6,393 bases of DNA, from the NCBI GenBank assembly GCA_964473355.1, contig CAYYOS010000139.1, positions 1 to 6,393 of the forward strand, read 5' to 3'. This DNA comes from CAYYOS01 sp964473355 (GTDB taxonomy: Bacteria > Pseudomonadota > Gammaproteobacteria > Burkholderiales > REEB80). Both the position numbers and the translations under genes were made by a program. Below the pieces are notes generated by a model. That model saw nothing but the letters and a program-made list of their open reading frames with translations. It had not been told where the DNA came from and did no database searches. Below, in pieces: positions 1 to 4,966 of this stretch; within the stretch, counting starts at the first letter, position 1; each line of letters opens with the position of its first letter.

Positions 1-2084
1 AAAAAGGCGTGATGGAGTTTTTGCTGATCAATCATCCGCTAGATTGCCCCATTTGTGATCAAGGCGGGGAGTGCCAGCTACAAGATTTAGCAGTTGGATT
101 TGGCGGCTCTAATTCTCGCTACACCGAACTAAAGCGTGTAGTTCCCAACAAAGATTTAGGCCCGCTAATTGCGACGGATATGACGCGCTGCATACACTGC
201 ACGCGCTGCGTGCGTTTTGGGCAAGAAATCGGCGGCATGATGGAGCTGGGTATGACCGCCCGCGGCGAATTTTCGGAAATTGGCACCTATGTTGCACGCA
301 CTGTGAATTCTGAGTTGTCCGGCAACATGATCGATTTGTGTCCCGTGGGCGCCCTGACCTCTAAACCTTTTCGCTACACGGCCCGGCCCTGGGAATTATC
401 GCGGCGAGTATCGATTAGCCCGCATTGCGGTCTAGGCGCAAACCTTATTGTGCAGGTCAAACAAAATCGCGTAATGCGCGTATTACCGCGCGAGAACGAA
501 GCCATTAACGAGTGCTGGCTGTCGGATAAGGACCGCTTCTCCTACGAAGGCTTAAACTCTGAGGCGCGCCTGACAACCCCCATGATCAAACAAGATGGGC
601 AGTGGCAGGAGTGTGATTGGCAAGTTGCATTGGAATATGTGACCCACGGTTTAAAAGACATACGCGAGAAATATGGGGCCGATGCCATCGGTGCGCTCGC
701 TAGCCCACACAGCACTCTGGAAGAATTATTTTTACTGCAAAAACTGATGCGTGGACTGGGCAGCGGCAATATCGATTATCGATTACGCCAGTCCGATTTC
801 TCTGCAGATGAGGTGAATACCGGAGCACCGTGGTTAGGCATGGAAATTGAGGAATTAGAATCGCTTGATCGGATTCTGATTATTGGCAGCAATCTGCGTC
901 AGGATCACCCGCTTTTAGCGCATCGTTTTCGCGTCGCGGTGAAAGCCGGCGCGGAGCTCTGTTTAGTGAATTTTACTGACGATAATCTCTTAACTCGCGT
1001 AACGCATTCCATCATTGTCGGTCCGGCGGGTATAGCGGAGGTATTGCAACAAATTCATGCCGGCCTAACCGGCGGAAACTTAGAAAAAGCCACCGCCGAT
1101 GTATCGCGTGCTATCGCCAAGAGTCTTGCACAAGGTGAGAAGGTCGGTATATTTTTGGGTAATCAAGCGCAACATCATCCACAATTTGCGCAACTTCAGT
1201 TAGCCGCCCAGGAGATCGCCGATGCCTGCAAGGGCCGTCTGGGGTTTTTAGGTGAGGCCGCAAATACAGTGGGGGCACACCTCGCCGGGGCCATACCGAT
1301 GAAGGGCCCATTGGGTGCACCGGCTAAGACCGGTATGAATGTGGCTGCCATGCTGGCTGAGCCGCGCCGCGCTTACGTTTTACTGGGCGTTGAACCGGAG
1401 CTAGATACCTACAACTCGTTTGCTGCCAGCAAAGCGATGAAAGCTGCCGACATGGTGATCGCCATGAGTGCGTACCGGCACCACGGGCTAGACTACGCCG
1501 ACGTGATGTTGCCCATTGCGCCTTTTACTGAGACCTCCGGCAGTTTTGTTAATACCAGCGGTCGTTTGCAAAGTTTTAATGCTGTCGTAAAACCGTTAAA
1601 AGATACCCGCCCTGCATGGAAGGTGATTCGTGTTTTGGGCAATCTTTTAGAGCTAAGCGGATTTAACCACGAGAGCAGCGAAGCGGTACGCCAGGAATTA
1701 CTGGGCGGCCACGTTGCTTTAAACCAATTTTGCAACAATAAAACTACGCAATCGGCTTCCCCAATTACCCAGCCGCATGCTAGCTTGCGTCGCATCGGGG
1801 AGGTACCGATATATCACGCTGATGCTATCGTGCGACGGGCCGACTCGTTGCAACACACCCACGCTGCGGCGCTGTTCGCCACGATGCACTCCAGCACTCT
1901 ACAAAAACTTGGCGGTGCCCCGGGCGCTCGTGTTTTGCTGCGGCAAGGTGAGGGCACCGCCATAGTAAGTGTTGCTACGGACGATACACTGCCGCTCGAG
2001 TGCGTGCGCGTACCGGGCAGTCATCCCTTAACCACGGGCTTGGGTGATTTGTTCGGCGAGATATCCGTAGAGCTGGCGCCATGA
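1..2084 (+). CDS. nuoG: NADH-quinone oxidoreductase subunit G (NuoG), 5' partial
   Basis: NuoG is the large iron-sulfur subunit of the complex I peripheral arm and passes electrons along the chain of clusters toward quinone. The reading frame is open to the left edge (first full codon at base 3). The GTG at base 9 is an internal valine, not a start, so roughly 95 N-terminal residues with the 2Fe-2S (N1b) domain lie outside the window. Counting the codon at base 9 as residue 1, the His-Cys-Cys-Cys ligands of cluster N5 are H9, C13, C16 and C22, and those of N4 are C61, C64, C67 and C111. The rest, from about residue 130, is the molybdopterin-oxidoreductase-like domain that in this family carries no molybdenum cofactor. 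Only two of the four possible N7 cysteines remain (C140, C169). The gene ends in an ATGA overlap with nuoH, suggesting translational coupling. Identity is very secure. Confidence 0.97.
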   Translation, partial: KGVMEFLLINHPLDCPICDQGGECQLQDLAVGFGGSNSRYTELKRVVPNKDLGPLIATDMTRCIHCTRCVRFGQEIGGMMELGMTARGEFSEIGTYVARTVNSELSGNMIDLCPVGALTSKPFRYTARPWELSRRVSISPHCGLGANLIVQVKQNRVMRVLPRENEAINECWLSDKDRFSYEGLNSEARLTTPMIKQDGQWQECDWQVALEYVTHGLKDIREKYGADAIGALASPHSTLEELFLLQKLMRGLGSGNIDYRLRQSDFSADEVNTGAPWLGMEIEELESLDRILIIGSNLRQDHPLLAHRFRVAVKAGAELCLVNFTDDNLLTRVTHSIIVGPAGIAEVLQQIHAGLTGGNLEKATADVSRAIAKSLAQGEKVGIFLGNQAQHHPQFAQLQLAAQEIADACKGRLGFLGEAANTVGAHLAGAIPMKGPLGAPAKTGMNVAAMLAEPRRAYVLLGVEPELDTYNSFAASKAMKAADMVIAMSAYRHHGLDYADVMLPIAPFTETSGSFVNTSGRLQSFNAVVKPLKDTRPAWKVIRVLGNLLELSGFNHESSEAVRQELLGGHVALNQFCNNKTTQSASPITQPHASLRRIGEVPIYHADAIVRRADSLQHTHAAALFATMHSSTLQKLGGAPGARVLLRQGEGTAIVSVATDDTLPLECVRVPGSHPLTTGLGDLFGEISVELAP

Positions 2085-3127
2085 ACGCCGTCACCGATTT
2101 CTTTGGCCCAACTTGGCCTGCCGTGTGGAGCCTGGCAAAAATTTTAGCGATCATCGTGCCACTGCTTTTAACGGTAGCTTATTTATTGTTTGCGGAGCGC
2201 CGAATCATCGGCGCTATGCAAGTGCGCATCGGGCCAAATCGCGTTGGCCCGGGAGGCTGGCTGCAACCAATAGCCGACGTTCTAAAACTATTATTAAAAG
2301 AAATTATCATTCCCTCCGGTGCAAACAAATTTTTGTTTGTATTGGCGCCGGTATTAACGGTTGCGCCCGCCTTGCTAGCCTGGGCCGTCATCCCCTTCAG
2401 CCCGGAAGTGGTACTCGCTAATGTGGATGCGAGCTTGCTTTTTATTTTGGCGATTACCTCCATGGGCGTTTATGGCGTGATTATCGCCGGCTGGGCCTCC
2501 AATTCGAAGTATGCCTTCTTAGGTTCACTGCGTTCGGCGGCGCAAATCGTTTCATATGAAATTGCGATGGGTTTTGCCTTAGTCGGTGTGTTGCTCATGG
2601 GGGAAAGTCTAAATCTCGTAGAAATTGTTAATCACCAGCGCGGCGACTGGGGTTTGTTGAACTGGTTTTGGTTGCCTTTGTTTCCACTATTTTTAGTGTA
2701 TTTGATATCGGGCGTAGCAGAGACCAATCGCGCGCCATTTGACGTAGCAGAAGGTGAGTCTGAGATCGTCGCGGGGTTTCACGTTGAATATTCGGGCATG
2801 GCCTTCGCCATGTTCTTTCTGGCTGAATACACCAATATGATATTAATTGCCACGCTGACAAGCTTACTTTTCTTAGGCGGCTGGCTACCCCCGGTGGATA
2901 TCGCGCCCTTTAATTGGCTGCCTTCTTTTGTATGGCTGGCGCTTAAAGTTGCCTTTGTTCTGTTTTTATTTTTATGGTTTCGCGCTACCTTTCCGCGTTA
3001 CCGTTATGACCAGCTTATGCGTCTAGGCTGGAAGGTATTTATTCCGGTGACTTTAATTTGGATAATTGTAGTAGGCGCAGTAATGCAGCCACCCTTACGC
3101 TCGTGGTTTCCGATTTGGTTTCACTAA
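2081..3127 (+). CDS. nuoH: NADH-quinone oxidoreductase subunit H (NuoH)
   Basis: NuoH is the membrane subunit at the junction of the two arms of complex I. It helps form the quinone chamber and the first stretch of the proton path. The product is 348 residues, normal for the family, and strongly hydrophobic with about eight membrane helices. Family signatures are visible: the AERR segment at residues 38-41 followed by the QVRIGPNRVGP motif (47-57), the AETNRAPFD motif (213-221), and the acidic EGESE loop (224-228) leading into GFHVEYSG (232-239), which lines the quinone cavity in known structures. The ATG start overlaps the nuoG stop by ATGA, and no strong ribosome binding site is seen, so coupling to nuoG is likely. 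The TAA stop abuts the left end of the inverted-repeat element at 3128. The coding sequence itself appears intact and undisturbed by the element. Confidence 0.97.
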   Translation: MNAVTDFFGPTWPAVWSLAKILAIIVPLLLTVAYLLFAERRIIGAMQVRIGPNRVGPGGWLQPIADVLKLLLKEIIIPSGANKFLFVLAPVLTVAPALLAWAVIPFSPEVVLANVDASLLFILAITSMGVYGVIIAGWASNSKYAFLGSLRSAAQIVSYEIAMGFALVGVLLMGESLNLVEIVNHQRGDWGLLNWFWLPLFPLFLVYLISGVAETNRAPFDVAEGESEIVAGFHVEYSGMAFAMFFLAEYTNMILIATLTSLLFLGGWLPPVDIAPFNWLPSFVWLALKVAFVLFLFLWFRATFPRYRYDQLMRLGWKVFIPVTLIWIIVVGAVMQPPLRSWFPIWFH

Positions 3128-3146
3128 AACCTAGAAACGACAGTTG
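3128..3146 (+). repeat. Left terminal inverted repeat of the element
   Basis: The sequence aacctagaaacgacagttg is the reverse complement of bases 3492-3510 except at one position (A3140 opposite C3498). The match stops at the outer edge: A3127 does not pair with C3511. Its first base follows directly after the nuoH TAA stop codon. Confidence 0.85.
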
Positions 3147-3228
3147 ATCGCTCATTACTTTATGCGAACGCCCATGTACACTAACTTTAATCGATACTTA
3201 AGCTTGTTACTAAAAGGTGAGACCGCTA

Positions 3229-3254
3229 CACCCCCAATTGCACCTTTTTCAAGC
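3229..3254 (+). repeat. Inner inverted repeat, left copy
   Basis: This 26-base arm is the reverse complement of 3464-3489 at 23 positions, with mismatches at arm positions 10, 13 and 14. Its inner 12 bases (3243-3254, cctttttcaagc) match perfectly. It is separated from the left terminal repeat by 82 bases. Confidence 0.82.
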
Positions 3255-3281
3255 CGCCTGACGTCGTTGCTCCTCCTTGCA

Positions 3282-3344
3282 GGGGCGCCCCGAAGCGTGG
3301 CCCGAGGGACCCGCGAAGCGGGATCGGGCAGCGGAGGGGATGCC
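3282..3344 (+). repeat. Hairpin cluster in the left half of the GC-rich core
   Basis: A perfect 10-base palindrome, ggggcgcccc, lies at 3282-3291. It is followed by a two-tier hairpin: the outer stem pairs 3300-3305 (gcccga) with 3324-3329 (tcgggc), and the inner stem pairs 3310-3314 (cccgc) with 3318-3322 (gcggg) around a GAA loop. The heptamer cgaagcg occurs twice (3291-3297 and 3314-3320). Bases 3337-3344 (gggatgcc) begin a further 8-bp stem that closes with 3371-3378. Pairing is read from the sequence; whether it forms in RNA or DNA is inference. Confidence 0.7.
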
Positions 3345-3376
3345 CTGACCGCGTTTTATCCCAGGTCGCAGGCATC

Positions 3377-3428
3377 CCGCTTAGGGGTCGCACCTTCCTT
3401 ACGGAAGGTACTGCTCCTCCCTAAGCGG
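3377..3428 (+). repeat. Perfect 10-bp stem enclosing a 7-bp hairpin in the core
   Basis: Bases 3377-3386 (ccgcttaggg) pair perfectly with 3419-3428 (ccctaagcgg). Inside, 3392-3398 (accttcc) pairs perfectly with 3403-3409 (ggaaggt) across a four-base loop. The stem overlaps the end of the neighbouring 3337-3344/3371-3378 stem by two bases, so the two would partly compete. No T-run follows, so this is not a standard intrinsic terminator. The motif ggtcgca recurs at 3364, 3386 and 3427, extended to ggtcgcacc in the last two. Confidence 0.75.
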
Positions 3429-3463
3429 TCGCACCCTGCCGCGTCGTCTCGCCTAGCCAGCCA

Positions 3464-3489
3464 GCTTGAAAAAGGCACACTTGGGGGTG
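3464..3489 (-). repeat. Inner inverted repeat, right copy
   Basis: This arm pairs with 3229-3254, and its gcttgaaaaagg portion (3464-3475) is perfectly complementary. It lies only two bases from the right terminal repeat, whereas the left counterpart is 82 bases from its own, so the element is asymmetric. Confidence 0.82.
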
Positions 3490-3491
3490 CC

Positions 3492-3510
3492 CAACTGCCG
3501 TTTCTAGGTT
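3492..3510 (-). repeat. Right terminal inverted repeat of the element
   Basis: The sequence caactgccgtttctaggtt mirrors the left terminal repeat with 18 of 19 matches. It ends four bases before the nuoI ATG and contains the AGGT that is the only plausible ribosome binding site of nuoI. Confidence 0.85.
3506..3509 (+). promoter_or_regulatory. Ribosome binding site of nuoI inside the right terminal repeat
   Basis: AGGT lies five bases upstream of the nuoI ATG and is the only Shine-Dalgarno-like sequence there. It belongs to the terminal inverted repeat (ctaggtt), so the element provides, or replaced, the translation signal of nuoI. The match is short, which suggests modest initiation. Confidence 0.5.
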
Positions 3511-3514
3511 CAAC

Positions 3515-4003
3515 ATGAAAAACATTAAAAATTTCTTTTCTAGTTTTTTGTTGTTTGAGTTGCTCAAAGGTATGGCGCTAACTGGCCGGCATTTATTTGC
3601 GCGGAAGATAACGGTGCAGTTTCCGGAAGAGCGCACGCCGCAGTCGCCACGTTTCCGTGGTTTACATGCGTTACGGCGCTATCCCAATGGTGAGGAGCGC
3701 TGCATTGCGTGCAAGCTATGTGAGGCGGTCTGTCCAGCCTTGGCGATCACCATTGAATCAGAGCAACGAGAAGACGGCACGCGGCGTACCACTCGCTATG
3801 ATATAGACTTGGTCAAATGCATTTTTTGCGGCTTTTGCGAGGAATCCTGTCCTGTAGATTCCATAGTGGAAACGCGGATTCTAGACTATCACGGCGAGCA
3901 ACGCGGAGACCTATATTTCACCAAACCCATGTTGCTGGCTATCGGCGATAAATATGAGGCGCAAATTGCAAAAGATCGGGAGCAAGATGCAGCCTACCGC
4001 TAG
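3515..4003 (+). CDS. nuoI: NADH-quinone oxidoreductase subunit I (NuoI)
   Basis: NuoI is the ferredoxin-like subunit carrying clusters N6a and N6b, which relay electrons from NuoG toward the terminal N2 cluster near quinone. The product is 162 residues, typical of the shorter proteobacterial form rather than the 180-residue enteric form. Two Cys-x2-Cys-x2-Cys-x3-Cys-Pro motifs are complete: C63, C66, C69, C73 and C102, C105, C108, C112. By 8Fe ferredoxin rules the last cysteine of each motif ligates the other cluster. The N-terminal amphipathic segment (about residues 1-30, with SFLLFELLKGMALTGR) is the usual membrane-surface anchor. The ATG start agrees with family length. It lies four bases after the inverted-repeat element, whose end carries its likely ribosome binding site. 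The stop is 15 bases before nuoJ. Confidence 0.97.
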   Translation: MKNIKNFFSSFLLFELLKGMALTGRHLFARKITVQFPEERTPQSPRFRGLHALRRYPNGEERCIACKLCEAVCPALAITIESEQREDGTRRTTRYDIDLVKCIFCGFCEESCPVDSIVETRILDYHGEQRGDLYFTKPMLLAIGDKYEAQIAKDREQDAAYR

Positions 4004-4018
4004 CGAACTTAACTAATT

Positions 4019-4630
4019 ATGGATTTTACAACTTTCGTTTTTTATTTTTTCGCCGCCATTCTACTTTTTGCCGGCGCGCGTGTTATCACGGCAAAAAATC
4101 CGGTGCACGCCGCACTGTTCTTGGTGTTGGCTTTTTTTACGGCCGCCGCCTTATGGCTGATGTTGGAGGCCGAATTCTTGGCAATTACCCTGGTGCTGGT
4201 CTATGTGGGTGCAGTCATGGTGTTATTTTTGTTTGTCGTTATGATGCTGGACCTCAATTTAGCGAAATTGCGTGAAGGCTTCTGGGACTATTTGCCCCTA
4301 GCTGCCGTGGTGGCCGTCTTGATGGTGATTGAAATGGCTATTATTCTCGGTGGCCGCCAATTTGGCCTAGGCGCGGTTGCCGCTCCTTTACCGCGTGACG
4401 CCGCTTATAGCAACACTAAGGAATTAGGAAGACTGCTTTATACCGATTATGTTTATCCATTTGAAATCGCGTCTGTCATTTTGTTGGTGGCAATTATTGC
4501 CGCGATTGCTTTAACCATGCGTAAGCGCAAGGGCACTAAATACCAAAATCCGGGAAAACAGGTTGAAGTCCAGCGCGCGGATCGCGTTCGCATGGTTTCT
4601 ATGCCCTCCGAGAAAAAGCGGGATTTATAA
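4019..4630 (+). CDS. nuoJ: NADH-quinone oxidoreductase subunit J (NuoJ)
   Basis: NuoJ is a small membrane-arm subunit packed beside NuoK and NuoH. Its third helix carries the pi-bulge linked to conformational coupling in complex I. The 203-residue product has about five membrane helices. Conserved marks include the AKNPVHAAL loop (25-33), acidic residues E50 and E52, and the helix LVLVYVGAVMVLFLFVVMML (58-77) containing the Y62-V63-G64 bulge region. After the last helix (about residue 167) comes a charged tail rich in Lys and Arg that should sit at the membrane surface. The 15-base spacer after nuoI has no purine-rich Shine-Dalgarno sequence, so initiation probably depends on coupling to nuoI translation or an A/T-rich leader. 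Identity is secure from sequence and position. Confidence 0.96.
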   Translation: MDFTTFVFYFFAAILLFAGARVITAKNPVHAALFLVLAFFTAAALWLMLEAEFLAITLVLVYVGAVMVLFLFVVMMLDLNLAKLREGFWDYLPLAAVVAVLMVIEMAIILGGRQFGLGAVAAPLPRDAAYSNTKELGRLLYTDYVYPFEIASVILLVAIIAAIALTMRKRKGTKYQNPGKQVEVQRADRVRMVSMPSEKKRDL

Positions 4631-4638
4631 AATTAATT

Positions 4639-4644
4639 AGGAGA
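4639..4644 (+). promoter_or_regulatory. Shine-Dalgarno of nuoK deciding a GTG start
   Basis: AGGAGA lies five bases before GTG at 4650 and eight before a second in-frame GTG at 4653, so both are compatible by spacing. The first gives a start of Met-x-Ser-Leu followed by HYLVLG, the family's usual N-terminus, and is preferred. Confidence 0.65.
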
Positions 4645-4649
4645 TTTCA

Positions 4650-4955
4650 GTGGTGTCGTTATCCCATTACCTAGTATTGGGCGCCTTATTGTTCTCTTTG
4701 GGCGTACTGGGTATTTTTTTGAATCGCAAAAATGTCATTATTTTACTCATGGCCATTGAGCTGATGTTGCTCGCGGTTAATTTGAACTTTGTGGCCTTCT
4801 CGCATTACCTGCAAGACATCTCCGGGCAGATTTTCGTCTTTTTTATTTTAACGGTAGCCGCGGCCGAATCCGCCATCGGGCTTGCCATTTTAGTGGTGTT
4901 GTTTAGAAATTTAAATACCATCAATGTCGACGATTTGGGAAAACTAAAAGGGTAG
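4650..4955 (+). CDS. nuoK: NADH-quinone oxidoreductase subunit K (NuoK)
   Basis: NuoK is a three-helix membrane subunit related to MrpC antiporter subunits and forms part of a proton channel in the complex I membrane arm. At 101 residues it has the standard length. The two essential buried glutamates are present: E37 in the motif MAIELMLLAVN and E73 in AAAESAIGLAIL. The NRKN loop (25-28) between helices one and two is also conserved. The product ends with the family-typical NTINVDDL segment. It uses a GTG start, with another GTG directly after it. A good AGGAGA ribosome binding site lies in the 19-base gap after nuoJ, and nuoL follows 11 bases after the stop. Confidence 0.97.
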   Translation: MVSLSHYLVLGALLFSLGVLGIFLNRKNVIILLMAIELMLLAVNLNFVAFSHYLQDISGQIFVFFILTVAAAESAIGLAILVVLFRNLNTINVDDLGKLKG

Positions 4956-4958
4956 GTC

Positions 4959-4962
4959 AGGT
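4959..4962 (+). promoter_or_regulatory. Probable ribosome binding site of nuoL
   Basis: AGGT lies four bases before ATG at 4967 but thirteen before the alternative in-frame ATG at 4976. This favours the upstream start despite the N-terminus then being three residues longer. Confidence 0.45.
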
Positions 4963-4966
4963 ACAC

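Larger units (their letters stand above)
3128..3510. mobile_element. 383-bp MITE-like inverted-repeat element between nuoH and nuoI
   Basis: This stretch fills nearly the whole nuoH-nuoI gap, which is usually only a few tens of bases in nuo operons. It is bounded by 19-bp terminal inverted repeats (3128-3146 and 3492-3510, one mismatch). It contains a second inverted repeat (3229-3254 and 3464-3489, 23 of 26 matching) around a GC-rich core: bases 3241-3480 are about 65 % GC, against about 45-47 % in sampled rows of the flanking genes. The core holds several hairpins and short direct repeats. It encodes no recognisable transposase, so if mobile it would be non-autonomous. No convincing target-site duplication is seen: the left flank ends CTAA and the right flank begins CAAC. 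The symmetry and composition are seen directly, while mobility is inference. Alternatives are an old palindromic intergenic repeat or a structured RNA segment of the operon mRNA. I do not recognise the family. Confidence 0.7.

Noticed and set aside
1493..1795. Minus-strand open frames of 60-100 codons opposite nuoG, nuoH and nuoL, and shorter plus-strand frames inside them
   Set aside because: They are out-of-frame shadows of strongly conserved complex I genes, with no recognisable products or translation signals.
3144..3187. Internal promoter for nuoI-nuoL in the AT-rich left arm of the element
   Set aside because: The best box pair (TTTATG at 3159 and TAACTT at 3182 with a 17-base spacer) matches sigma-70 consensus poorly, so it is not supported.
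3377..3428. Rho-independent terminator between nuoH and nuoI
   Set aside because: The stems are strong, but no run of T follows any of them on either strand. The T5 run at 3245-3249 precedes the core, and the right arm has A5 on the plus strand. Termination here would also cut off essential downstream nuo genes.
3364..3435. CRISPR-like repeat array based on recurring ggtcgca
   Set aside because: The motif is 7-9 bases, occurs three times at uneven spacing (22 and 41 bases), and falls within hairpin stems and loops. There are no long repeats with uniform spacers.
3122..3516. Target-site duplication flanking the element
   Set aside because: The bases just outside the terminal repeats (CACTAA on the left, CAACAT on the right) share no convincing direct repeat, so transposition cannot be shown from this copy alone.
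3144..3518. A 124-codon open frame across the nuoH-nuoI gap as a protein-coding gene
   Set aside because: It lies inside an inverted-repeat element, starts at a TTG within the terminal repeat, has no ribosome binding site and encodes a low-complexity peptide without a recognisable domain. It is listed only as a low-interest finding.
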